From the NCBI GenBank assembly GCA_012521455.1, contig JAAYMJ010000002.1:1-15759 (forward strand): a stretch of 15,759 nt of DNA, given 5' to 3'. Numbering within the stretch: the stretch's first letter is position 1; each line of letters starts with the position of its first letter. The translations under genes and the position numbers were made by a program. Below the pieces are notes generated by a model that did not search any database, was not told the origin of the DNA, and was given only the letters and a program-made list of their open reading frames with translations. The stretch comes from Clostridiaceae bacterium (GTDB lineage Bacteria; Bacillota; Clostridia; UMGS1883; JAAYMJ01). Below, in pieces: positions 1 through 7,238 of the stretch.

Positions 1-1575
1 AATGTTCACGAGCCGAGGGAAGGCGAGTTTTATTTTGAAGGAATGGCCGACGTTGAAAAGTTTTTGGAGATTTCCCAAAAGCTGGGCCTTATGGCAATTG
101 TAAGGCCGGGGCCGTACATCTGCGCCGAATGGGAATTCGGGGCGCTTCCGTGGTGGCTTTTAAACAAGGAAGGGATAAAAATCCGCTGCTATAATGAAGT
201 GTTCTTAAAATACATGGACAGGTATTTTGAGGAATTGATTAAAAGATTAAAGCCGCACTTTGCGACAAATGGCGGAAACATTATCGCTATGCAGGTGGAA
301 AACGAATACGGAAGTTATGGCAACGACAAAAGGTACCTTGCCCACATCAGGGATAAGTTTATCTCTTTGGGCGTTGACATCCCGCTGTTTACATCCGACG
401 GGGCGGAGGATTTCATGCTTCAAAACGGGATGTTAGAAGGGGTATTTGCGACCGCAAACTTTGGCTCAAACCCCGAGGACAGGTTTGCGGTTTTACAAAA
501 ATACCAAAAGGACAAGCCCCTTATGTGCATGGAATTCTGGGGCGGATGGTTTGACCCGTGGGGCGGAAGGCACGCCTACCGCGACCCGCAGGACGCGGCG
601 GACCATATCGGCAGGCTCCTTAAAATGGGCGGGAATTTCAACATTTATATGTTCCACGGGGGCACAAACTTTGGGTTTATGAACGGGGCAAACCACTACG
701 ACAGGTATGAGCCCACTGTTTCAAGCTATGACTCCGACGCGCCCCTTTCCGAAGCAGGGGATATCACGCCAAAATACCGGGCGATTTATGAAGTGATGAA
801 AAAATATTCCACCGTTTCGGAAATCCCCGCGGACCGCGAGAAAAGGGCGTACGGGAAGGTGGAAATGAAATCGAAAAAGGACATTTTCAGTGCTTTAGAT
901 GAAATTTCCTCACCCATTGAAAACGTATACCCTCTTCCAATGGAAAAGTGCAACCAGGGCTACGGATATATTTTATATAAAACCCATGTTACAGGGACCC
1001 TTGAAAATGTGTCCTTGACAATACACGGCCTTGCTGACAGGGCGCAGGTTTATTTGGATAAAAAGTTAGTGGGGATTGTTTACAGAAACGGCTCCACCAC
1101 CCTCACAATTTCCACCCCTGAAGGCGGGGCGGAGCTTGATATTATTGTTGAAAACATGGGCAGGACCAACTACGGCCCCAAAATGTTTGAGACAAAGGGG
1201 ATAAACAACGCTGTGTGCATTAACACCGCTAGTTTATTTAACTGGAAGATGTATCCCCTTCCAATGGATAATTTAGATAAGTTAAACTTTGATAGCAGCC
1301 TTGAAAGCGAAGTACCCACAGCGTTTTATAAAGGGAATTTGGTTATTGAGGATGAGCCCTGCGACACCTTCTTAAGAACTGACGATTTTACAAAGGGCGT
1401 TGCGTTTGTAAACGGGTTCAATTTGGGAAGATTTTGGGAAATCGGGCCCACTAAGACCTTGTACGTCCCGGGGGTACTTTTGAAGAAAGGGGATAATGAA
1501 ATTATCGTCTTTGACTCCGACGGGGCAAAAACTAAAACCCCTTGCGTTGAATTTGTGGCAGAGCCTGAATTATAA
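1..1575 (+). CDS. Beta-galactosidase, glycoside hydrolase family 35 (5' partial)
   Basis: The reading frame is open from the first base, so the gene starts upstream of the window. The first ATG (43-45) lies inside the conserved fold and is not the start. Numbering from that ATG, the GH35 landmarks are RPGPYICAEWEFG (21-33), QVENEYG with the acid/base Glu at about 88, MEFWGGWFD with the nucleophile Glu at about 164, and MFHGGTNFGFMNGAN (203-217). The C-terminal part ends in a beta-sandwich with FVNGFNLGRFWE. Family knowledge: these enzymes remove terminal beta-galactose with retention of configuration. Bacillota members are commonly about 580-600 residues, so I infer that roughly 60-75 N-terminal residues are missing here. 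Whether it has a signal peptide cannot be seen. It probably acts on galactosides or host and plant glycans. The exact substrate cannot be read from sequence. A strong terminator follows directly. Confidence 0.95.
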   Translation, partial: NVHEPREGEFYFEGMADVEKFLEISQKLGLMAIVRPGPYICAEWEFGALPWWLLNKEGIKIRCYNEVFLKYMDRYFEELIKRLKPHFATNGGNIIAMQVENEYGSYGNDKRYLAHIRDKFISLGVDIPLFTSDGAEDFMLQNGMLEGVFATANFGSNPEDRFAVLQKYQKDKPLMCMEFWGGWFDPWGGRHAYRDPQDAADHIGRLLKMGGNFNIYMFHGGTNFGFMNGANHYDRYEPTVSSYDSDAPLSEAGDITPKYRAIYEVMKKYSTVSEIPADREKRAYGKVEMKSKKDIFSALDEISSPIENVYPLPMEKCNQGYGYILYKTHVTGTLENVSLTIHGLADRAQVYLDKKLVGIVYRNGSTTLTISTPEGGAELDIIVENMGRTNYGPKMFETKGINNAVCINTASLFNWKMYPLPMDNLDKLNFDSSLESEVPTAFYKGNLVIEDEPCDTFLRTDDFTKGVAFVNGFNLGRFWEIGPTKTLYVPGVLLKKGDNEIIVFDSDGAKTKTPCVEFVAEPEL

Positions 1576-1576
1576 T

Positions 1577-1608
1577 AAAAAAGCTGGAACAAAAGTTCCA
1601 GCTTTTTT
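1577..1608. terminator. Strong rho-independent terminator, probably bidirectional
   Basis: A perfect 14-bp inverted repeat (1577-1590 with 1595-1608) surrounds an AAAA loop. The core is AGCTGGAAC/GTTCCAGCT, flanked by an A-tract on the left and a T-tract on the right, so it can end transcripts on both strands. It starts two bases after the galactosidase stop codon and faces the convergent SLOG gene. Confidence 0.93.
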
Positions 1609-1620
1609 AATGAATTGTTT

Positions 1621-1702
1621 TTTAAAGCCTAAAAAATACAAACCCTCCGCTTATAGAAAATTTAAAAGAACTTCCAATAACAAAGAAGGTTTAGGCTTTA
1701 AA
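1621..1702. repeat. 13-bp perfect inverted repeat with 56-bp spacer
   Basis: TTTAAAGCCTAAA (1621-1633) is the exact reverse complement of TTTAGGCTTTAAA (1690-1702). A short CTTC/GAAG pair sits just inside the right arm. The element lies between the terminator and the end of the SLOG gene. Neither arm is followed by a T-tract in the right place, so it is not an obvious terminator. It could be a folded 3' UTR of the SLOG transcript or a small decayed element. I see no target-site duplication. Confidence 0.5.
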
Positions 1703-1763
1703 TTTTAGGAGAATGTGACATAACGCGTTTTTATATATCAGGCATATGTAGCTTTTTTATGGT

Positions 1764-2279
1764 TTATATCAATAAAACATTCACGCCGTTTTTTTGGGCG
1801 TATTTTACGGTGTATGCAGTGCCCCCGCCGCTTTTTTTTAAGTATGCTATGGCGTAGGAGGAATTGTCGCTCATAAAGCGGTTCCTCAGGTGCATGCACC
1901 CCGCTTTGTATTTATCCTGGGTGTATATAACCCTGTCGGCGTTTTTGATTAAATGCCAGTACGTTTCTTTGTCTTTGTTGTTCCAGTATTTGTCCTGGTC
2001 CTTGCAGGGGATAATCATATAAAGTTTAATATTTTTGTATTCATTTTTTAAGGATAACACAATCTGGCCGCAAATCGTGTCAAAGCCTAAAGCCCCGCCG
2101 CATAGAAAGGTGTTTACGCCTTTATTTATTAAATCTATTATATATTGTTTGGTTTTATTTATAACATCATCAATTTCTTCTTGGGGTATAATCCTGTGCC
2201 CGGTAAAAAAACAGGTGCGGCTTTCATCTATTTCATATGACTTTTTAAAAAAAAATCTTTGAAACAGCAATTCTGACAC
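1764..2279 (-). CDS. SLOG-family protein (DUF1273/YpsA-like), putative nucleotide-ligand binding
   Basis: A protein of up to 171 residues with the SLOG fold signatures of the DUF1273/YpsA group: TGHR at 26-29, LCGGALGFDT at 59-68 (the glycine-rich ligand loop), IIPCKDQDKYW at 89-99, RNRFMSDNS at 132-140 and GGGTAYTVKYA at 151-161. The family has a Rossmann-like fold, and a role in sensing or processing nucleotide-derived ligands has been proposed; the true ligand is unknown. No signal peptide or membrane segment is visible, so it should be cytoplasmic. The outermost start is GTG at 2277-2279, but its only Shine-Dalgarno-like sequence abuts it. TTG at 2268-2270 has AAGGGG eight bases upstream and may be the true start. 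A run of nine T bases in the coding strand (2247-2255) lies near the 5' end. The gene is monocistronic, with its own promoter. Confidence 0.88.
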   Translation of the reverse strand: MSELLFQRFFFKKSYEIDESRTCFFTGHRIIPQEEIDDVINKTKQYIIDLINKGVNTFLCGGALGFDTICGQIVLSLKNEYKNIKLYMIIPCKDQDKYWNNKDKETYWHLIKNADRVIYTQDKYKAGCMHLRNRFMSDNSSYAIAYLKKSGGGTAYTVKYAQKNGVNVLLI

Positions 2280-2326
2280 CCCTTATTAGCCAAGCAAGCA
2301 AAACCAAATTTTAGCTCAACATACAT

Positions 2327-2355
2327 ATTTTACAATTATATACCCGCTGTGTCAA
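2327..2355 (-). promoter_or_regulatory. Sigma-A promoter of the SLOG gene
   Basis: Read on the minus strand, TTGACA (2350-2355) is followed by 17 bases and then TAAAAT (2327-2332). The expected start of transcription is near 2320, about 40 bases before the GTG codon. A perfect -35, a good -10 and ideal spacing make this one of the better promoters in the window. Confidence 0.7.
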
Positions 2356-2400
2356 TTATAAAATAAAAAAAGTTAGAAATTTAATATAATTGGATTTTAA

Positions 2401-2461
2401 ATAAAAAAATAAAAAGAAAACCAGCATTCCCCGAAATATTTTTAGCAAACCGTAATATTTC
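2401..2461 (-). terminator. Possible weak terminator of the walK operon
   Basis: On the minus strand just after the yycI stop, GAAATATT (2454-2461) can pair with AATATTTC (2433-2440) across a 13-base loop. A T-rich stretch (2401-2420) begins about 12 bases further on. The stem is A+T-rich and the T-tract is displaced, so this is only a candidate. No better terminator is visible between yycI and the SLOG promoter. Confidence 0.3.
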
Positions 2462-2463
2462 CC

Positions 2464-3264
2464 TTATTTTATAGCGTCATAGAAATATTCTTTGTTGTCG
2501 GCGGTTTTAATCCTCCATGCGGGGATTGCCTCAATTTCATTATAGCCTTCCCCTTCCGCAAGCAAATTGGTGCTGTATCCCAAAGTGAAAGATACAATCT
2601 CTGTGGAGCTTTCCGCCCTTTTTTCGTCGTTGATAAAAAGCGGTATAACCATTGAAATGTGGTTTGTGCTCTTTTTTTCGCCTTCGGAAATTATGCCCCA
2701 GTTTCCCTTGATGTATGAAATTTCACCGTCTTTTAAATAGCAGTAAATTTTTGACGAAAAGACCTCAAAGCCTTCATATGTTTGGGTGAAGGTTATTAAA
2801 TCGTCACTTTTTTCATATTTTGCGTTTTTTAAGTCAAAACCCATGGAAATTAGAAGGTTTTTCGCCTTGTTTACCAAATCGTGCTGAATGATTTTCGGGG
2901 CGCTTTCATTTGGAATGAATTCAAAAGAAAGGCCGTGAAGATAGAGTTTTCCACTGGGATACCTGAAGATATAATTGGAGGAATCAATTTCAGTGATTTT
3001 AACATCAATATCCTTATTGTTAAAAATACCGCTGTTTGTATATATGGGTGAAAGGGTCAGGGACTTCATGTCCACAGTGCTTTTGGGGAAAATGTCCTTT
3101 GGGGCTTTGATATTGTTCTTTTCAAGAAGGCTGACGGACAAATCTATGATATTTTCGTCTATTTTATAATTTTCGCTGTTTTCAAAATACAAAATAAACC
3201 CCAAAGCCATATTTAAGATGACCAAAAAAACGATTATGGCGTTTTTAATCTTGCTCCAGCTCAT
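2464..3264 (-). CDS. yycI: YycI-family regulator of WalK
   Basis: A 266-residue protein with a short cytoplasmic start (MSWSKIKN), one membrane helix at about 9-26, and a large outside domain. The C-terminal end (IPAWRIKT near the stop) is typical of the YycI/YycH fold. In Bacillota, YycI and YycH are bitopic membrane proteins that bind WalK through their membrane helices and tune its kinase activity; they inhibit it in Bacillus and activate it in Staphylococcus. Start choice: an ATG lies four codons upstream (3274-3276), but GGAGG overlaps that codon and sits five bases before the ATG at 3262-3264, so I use the latter. The start overlaps the end of yycH by 20 bases, which suggests translational coupling. 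It is the last gene of the walK operon. Function is inferred from family and position. Confidence 0.88.
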   Translation of the reverse strand: MSWSKIKNAIIVFLVILNMALGFILYFENSENYKIDENIIDLSVSLLEKNNIKAPKDIFPKSTVDMKSLTLSPIYTNSGIFNNKDIDVKITEIDSSNYIFRYPSGKLYLHGLSFEFIPNESAPKIIQHDLVNKAKNLLISMGFDLKNAKYEKSDDLITFTQTYEGFEVFSSKIYCYLKDGEISYIKGNWGIISEGEKKSTNHISMVIPLFINDEKRAESSTEIVSFTLGYSTNLLAEGEGYNEIEAIPAWRIKTADNKEYFYDAIK

Positions 3265-4732
3265 GACTTCCTCCATTAGCTATGACATGAATTTTTGTCA
3301 TGCCGTTTGATTTGCTCTTTATTGTCCAGCACGGGTCTATAATTTGCGCCCTTTCATCCAAAAGGTATGAAATAAATATTTCTTCCACTTTTTCCATGGA
3401 TGAGTCTTTCTTTTGCTCATAAAAACTATCAATAGCCCCTATTGTGTCCATAAGATCAACCTTTTTGGCGGAATCTTCAAAAGTCCTTGCCAAAAAGGAA
3501 AACTTTGTGATTTTGCCGTTTTGCACCGTGATGGATAAGGCGTGGTTTAACCGCTTGTTCTGCTCATAGGGGATATCCACAAGGACAATGTTGCCGCCAT
3601 AATAGTAGTCAAGATTAAATGTGTATTCATTTTTTGTGCTGGTATCCACCAAATCGTTGCTTAACGCTATATTTAAGCTTTCCCCAAGATTTAGGATATT
3701 CCAAAGGTTTTGGGCAAAGTCTATGGATTCATTTAGAGCCGAATACTGGCTTTGGGCGTCATTTAGCTCGATTCCTTTGTTGTTTGAAATTGAAGAATAC
3801 TCAATTAAGCCTATCGGGTAAATTTTCAAAGACGAATTGTTTTCCACATAGGTTATAACCCCGCTGGTGTCAATGTAGCGGCGTACGGACTTGGGATTGT
3901 AGGAAAAATGCCTTAAAATTTTATTTAATAAATCCACATTGTCCTCCCGAAGGTCCGGTATATTGCTGATTATCGCCGGGGGCACTTCTTCGTAGTCGGA
4001 GAAAACAATTACCATCGGGTCAAAAGTTATGTTTGTCTCAGGAAGGGTTTTGTTTAAATTGAGCTCGCTTGCGAAGAAAAAGTTTTCTTCCGTTGTGGTG
4101 TTGTATTTGTCAATGATTTTTCCCACATCTATGCCCGTGTCATAAAAAGTGGTCCTTACCACCGCGTTGCTTTTAGGGTCCTTTACTAATATGGAAAAAC
4201 CAATGTCATGCGGGATAATTATAAAATTTTTAATAACATCAATCCCGTCGGGGAGTTGGGGAAGATTCACCCCGTTTACCTGGCCAAAAAGCGGGGCGGA
4301 ATACGCGATTTGATAGTCAACATAAATCGCCGGAATTTCGCCGCTTATGGCGTAGTAGTAGTCATCCAAAGTCACATTGGACTGCTGCGCCTTTTGGAAT
4401 GAACCGTTTAAATACCCTTCGATTATGGGTTTTATTTCGGAAAAGACTTCAAAAAAACCTGTGTCGGAGTTATAAAACACGATTTTATTGTTGGAGTCGG
4501 AACAAAGGGTTATGACTTTTGGGATTGACAAATTTTCCTTTGGGTAGGAATACTGCCGTTTATATCTGGTAAAACCCGCAAAAAGGTTGTTATTTGTCAA
4601 AGAAACAAAAAAATTATAGCCGGACGGCCATAATTTTTCACTGAACCATATTTTAGACGTCAAAAACAAACTATTTAAAACCAGGATGTATATAATTAAA
4701 GTTTTTATTTTTTCCACTAAAACCATCCTCAT
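3245..4732 (-). CDS. yycH: YycH-family regulator of WalK
   Basis: A 495-residue protein with one N-terminal membrane helix (about 10-27, rich in L and I, ending near SLFLTSKIWF) and a long extracytoplasmic domain. The C-terminal segment IIDPCWTIKS resembles the PAW.I motif ending of YycI, as expected because YycH and YycI share a fold. In characterised Bacillota the two form a complex with WalK at the membrane and set its signalling level. The length is close to that of other YycH proteins. The ATG at 4730-4732 has a modest AGGT five bases upstream. A GTG at 4715-4717, with GAGG nine bases upstream, would give a protein starting at EKIKTL and is a serious alternative. Seven bases separate the first ATG from the stop of the upstream secreted-protein gene, so the genes are clearly co-transcribed. 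Confidence 0.88.
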   Translation of the reverse strand: MRMVLVEKIKTLIIYILVLNSLFLTSKIWFSEKLWPSGYNFFVSLTNNNLFAGFTRYKRQYSYPKENLSIPKVITLCSDSNNKIVFYNSDTGFFEVFSEIKPIIEGYLNGSFQKAQQSNVTLDDYYYAISGEIPAIYVDYQIAYSAPLFGQVNGVNLPQLPDGIDVIKNFIIIPHDIGFSILVKDPKSNAVVRTTFYDTGIDVGKIIDKYNTTTEENFFFASELNLNKTLPETNITFDPMVIVFSDYEEVPPAIISNIPDLREDNVDLLNKILRHFSYNPKSVRRYIDTSGVITYVENNSSLKIYPIGLIEYSSISNNKGIELNDAQSQYSALNESIDFAQNLWNILNLGESLNIALSNDLVDTSTKNEYTFNLDYYYGGNIVLVDIPYEQNKRLNHALSITVQNGKITKFSFLARTFEDSAKKVDLMDTIGAIDSFYEQKKDSSMEKVEEIFISYLLDERAQIIDPCWTIKSKSNGMTKIHVIANGGSHELEQD

Positions 4733-4739
4733 AAATTAC

Positions 4740-5225
4740 CTAGTTAAGCCAGCCGCTAAACACCGATGAAAAGTCAAAAGTTCTTAAGCTGTCCGCGGTT
4801 TCCTGGGTTAACAGGCTGATTTCAAATTTTACAATCTGGTAAGACCCGTTGGGGCTTTCCGCGCGGATTAAAAATTTGTTTTCACCCTCGTTTAGGGTAA
4901 CCTGCTTAATGTAAAGCCCGCTTGCGCCGATTGTGGTGATTGCGTTTGTGCCGTCTTTGTTTTTCATAAGCACATATTCGCCGGAAAGGGAACTGTATTT
5001 ATAAATAGCCACAGTAACCCCCTGGCTGGATATGCCTGAAATCCCGTATATTTTTTTGCTGGTTGCGGAAATCGCGGTTTCGGGTTTTTTAATTGAAATC
5101 AAATTTGTGGCGTTGCCCGCGTCGTATATGGAAATAGAAACAGGATGGTCGGCAAATGCAGAGATGCTGGTAAATAGCACGACTATTGCCAATGCGAACG
5201 CTAAAGCTATTCTCTTCATCTTCAC
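4740..5225 (-). CDS. Secreted protein of unknown function in the walK operon
   Basis: A 161-residue protein that I do not recognise. It has a clear Sec signal peptide: a Lys/Arg start, a hydrophobic core at 6-21 and a probable cleavage after SAFA (residue 25). No lipobox cysteine, LPXTG anchor or second membrane helix is present, so it should be released or held non-covalently. Residues 45-140 look like one beta-sandwich (Ig-like) domain, with alternating hydrophobic strands, VTVAIYKY (70-77) and NEGENKFLIRAES (112-124). The tail TFDFSSVFSGWL is hydrophobic and aromatic. It sits between walK and yycH, where textbook operons have no such gene. Its promoter region carries a WalR-box-like sequence, so a role in wall sensing is a reasonable inference. 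The start could be GTG (5223-5225) or ATG (5217-5219); both have purine-rich sites upstream. Confidence 0.85.
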   Translation of the reverse strand: MKMKRIALAFALAIVVLFTSISAFADHPVSISIYDAGNATNLISIKKPETAISATSKKIYGISGISSQGVTVAIYKYSSLSGEYVLMKNKDGTNAITTIGASGLYIKQVTLNEGENKFLIRAESPNGSYQIVKFEISLLTQETADSLRTFDFSSVFSGWLN

Positions 5226-5283
5226 CCCATCCTTTCTATATTATTTATCATTATATGATTTACGAGTATAACTTTACACCATT

Positions 5284-5289
5284 ATTATA
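5284..5289 (-). promoter_or_regulatory. -10 element of an activator-type promoter for the secreted-protein gene
   Basis: On the minus strand there is a perfect TATAAT, with no recognisable -35 hexamer at 16-18 bases. The WalR-like box (5300-5316) covers the place where the -35 should be. A transcript starting near 5277 would have a leader of about 50 bases. Another TATAAT lies at 5250-5255 with a poor -35 and is a possible alternative. Confidence 0.4.
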
Positions 5290-5299
5290 CACAATTCAT

Positions 5300-5316
5300 A
5301 TTACAGCTTTGTTACA
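5300..5316 (-). promoter_or_regulatory. WalR-box-like direct repeat
   Basis: Read on the minus strand, the sequence is TGTAAC, five bases (AAAGC), then TGTAAT. This matches every position of the published WalR (YycF) consensus, two TGT(A/T)A(A/T/C) half-sites spaced by five bases. It lies 10 bases upstream of a TATAAT and overlaps the missing -35 region, the usual place for activation by an OmpR/PhoB-type regulator. The operon encodes the WalK kinase. WalR itself is not in the window, so the regulator that binds is inferred. Confidence 0.55.
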
Positions 5317-5340
5317 TAAGGTTTAATATTAAATAACATA

Positions 5341-7110
5341 TTAGCCGGAATAAATTGGCATGGTAATTAATACTTCCGTGCCCTTTTTGTATTCGCTTTC
5401 AATGGTGATTTTGCCGTTGTGAAGTTCCACGATTTCTTTTGCGATGGATAATCCCAAACCCGTTCCGCCGGTTTCGCGGCTCCGGGCTTTGTCCACCCTG
5501 TAAAAGCGCTCAAAAATGCGGGCTAAATCCTCTTTTGGTATACCAATCCCGAAATCTATTACCTTGATATAGGCATCCGTTAAGCGGTATCCGCATTTTA
5601 CAATGACCTTGCTGTTTTCGTAGCTGTATTTTATCGCGTTTGAGATAATGTTTGTTATTACCTGCTCAATCTTGTCTTTGTCCCCTAAAAAGGCGGGGAT
5701 TTCCGACTCTACCTCAAAGATAATAGTATGGCTTTTGTAAGTCATTTGGAATTTCTTTACCACTTCGTCAACAAGCTGGACTAAATCAAACTTTACCTTC
5801 TTTAAGGCGTTTTTGTTGTAGTCAAGCCGCGACAAGGTCAAAAGGTCACGCACAAGCCTTGTCATCCTGTCGGCTTCTTTTTCTATGACTTTTAGGAAGT
5901 TTACCACAAAGGAGTCCTTATCCTTATCTAAGTTTTCAATCAAAGTTTCGGAATAGCTTTTAATGGTGGCAAGAGGTGTCCTTAACTCATGGGATACATT
6001 TGCCACAAATTCACGGCGGGATTTTTCCAGTTTTTCCTGTTCGGTGATGTCCTGCAATACCACCACCACCCCGCCGGGGGTGTTTTCCTCAACCTCAAAA
6101 GCCGCAAAGTAGGCCTTTATATGGCGGTCGTTTATGGTAATGTCCTTTTCAATGTTGATTTTCCTATCTAAGTAGAATAAGTAGTTTAGGGAAATATCAA
6201 TGTTTAAGTCTTTGAAAAACTCGTCAAAGGGTTTTGTTGCCTCTTCCATTGGGACAGAAAGCATAACCTGCGCCGCGGGGTTTATGTGGATTAGTGTGCC
6301 GTCGGCGTCAAAAGCGATAACCCCGTCGGTCATGTATAAAAGAATGGTTGAGATTTTGTTTTTTTCGTTTTCAACCTTAAGTAGCGTTTCCTTTAGCTCG
6401 GAGGCCATGAAGTTAAACGACCGGGTAAGTCGGCCGATTTCATCGTCCGCTTTAATTTCAATGGCGTGCTCAAAATCCCCTGACGCCATTTTTTCCGCCC
6501 TCGCCTGAAGCCTTTTTAGGGGGGCGATAATGTTTCTTGACAAAATAAGCCCTAAAAACAGCGCCACAATAAAGCCAAACACAAGGGCCAAAAGAATGTT
6601 TTTGGCAATTTCCTGCACAATGTCATAAAGCTCAACCTTGGTGTCTTTAATGTAGACAATATATGCGGTTTTTCCGTCTTTAACAAGGGGGAGGGCAAAG
6701 TCGAGAAAACTTGAGTTTTTCTGGATACTGTCCCCCCGCTGCCCGTTTAGGGCGGATAAAATGTTTTGGGTAATGCTTGGCTCTATGCTTGTGGAATCGT
6801 CGGAAGAATACAGCACTTGCGCATTTTTGCCGTCTAAAATGTATATATTTCTATATGAGTCAATCCCCAATTGAATAGAGTAGGCGTTTAAAAGCTCCTT
6901 TATCCTTTCAACGGGGTCCGGGGTATTTAATGTGTCGTTTAAAGATGTGGTTAGGTCATTTATAAACGTGTTTGAAGCAATAGTGGTATAAAACCTTTCA
7001 TGATAGTAATCAAGTAAGCTGTTCATCAGAAAAGTTCCCACAAATATGACTAAGGACAAGGATAGAAGCATAAAAAGGCTAATGATTTTCCACTGTATGC
7101 TTTTAAACAT
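5341..7110 (-). CDS. walK: WalK-type sensor histidine kinase
   Basis: A 589-residue membrane kinase with all the expected parts: membrane helix 1 (about 9-30), an outside sensor domain of about 140 residues, membrane helix 2 (172-190), a HAMP linker (191-243), a PAS domain (about 250-360), and a HisKA domain with the phospho-acceptor His374 in NVSHELRTPL. The ATP-binding domain has an N box (NIISNAIKYS, Asn491), a G1 box (DFGIG, 519-523), an F box (FERFYRVD) and a G2 box (GGTGLGLS). Its domain order and the following yycH and yycI identify it as WalK, the essential regulator of cell-wall turnover, rather than PhoR. Family knowledge: it phosphorylates WalR. No walR gene adjoins it; the upstream neighbour is divergent murG. 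The ATG at 7108-7110 has AAGGTGAG close upstream. Confidence 0.93.
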   Translation of the reverse strand: MFKSIQWKIISLFMLLSLSLVIFVGTFLMNSLLDYYHERFYTTIASNTFINDLTTSLNDTLNTPDPVERIKELLNAYSIQLGIDSYRNIYILDGKNAQVLYSSDDSTSIEPSITQNILSALNGQRGDSIQKNSSFLDFALPLVKDGKTAYIVYIKDTKVELYDIVQEIAKNILLALVFGFIVALFLGLILSRNIIAPLKRLQARAEKMASGDFEHAIEIKADDEIGRLTRSFNFMASELKETLLKVENEKNKISTILLYMTDGVIAFDADGTLIHINPAAQVMLSVPMEEATKPFDEFFKDLNIDISLNYLFYLDRKINIEKDITINDRHIKAYFAAFEVEENTPGGVVVVLQDITEQEKLEKSRREFVANVSHELRTPLATIKSYSETLIENLDKDKDSFVVNFLKVIEKEADRMTRLVRDLLTLSRLDYNKNALKKVKFDLVQLVDEVVKKFQMTYKSHTIIFEVESEIPAFLGDKDKIEQVITNIISNAIKYSYENSKVIVKCGYRLTDAYIKVIDFGIGIPKEDLARIFERFYRVDKARSRETGGTGLGLSIAKEIVELHNGKITIESEYKKGTEVLITMPIYSG

Positions 7111-7143
7111 AACTCACCTTAATATAAATAATTTTATTATTTT

Positions 7144-7172
7144 ATTATACCTTTTGTGGATTTTATAGTCAA
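7144..7172 (-). promoter_or_regulatory. Sigma-A promoter of the walK operon
   Basis: On the minus strand, TTGACT (7167-7172), 17 bases, then a perfect TATAAT (7144-7149). The predicted transcript start near 7137 gives a leader of about 27 bases before the walK ATG. No WalR-type box is visible here. Confidence 0.75.
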
Positions 7173-7187
7173 TAGATTGCAACTTCC

Positions 7188-7216
7188 TTGATTTTTTCCT
7201 GACAAATAAATATACT
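7188..7216 (+). promoter_or_regulatory. Sigma-A promoter of murG
   Basis: TTGATT (7188-7193), 17 bases, TATACT (7211-7216). Transcription should begin near 7223, just ahead of the GGGAGG site at 7226-7231. Its -35 lies only 15 bases from the -35 of the walK promoter on the other strand, so the two promoters are back to back. Confidence 0.65.
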
Positions 7217-7238
7217 AGAAATGATGGGAGGAAATAAC

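Noticed and set aside
1610..1708. 32-codon Lys-rich small open frame spanning the inverted repeat
   Set aside because: It starts two bases after a terminator T-tract, has no ribosome binding site and no promoter.
7221..7238. Upstream ATG start for murG
   Set aside because: The ribosome binding site lies inside this extension, and the promoter places the transcript start about at this codon.
7111..7238. WalR box in the walK-murG spacer
   Set aside because: Both strands were read for two TGT(A/T)A(A/T/C) half-sites five bases apart; none was found.
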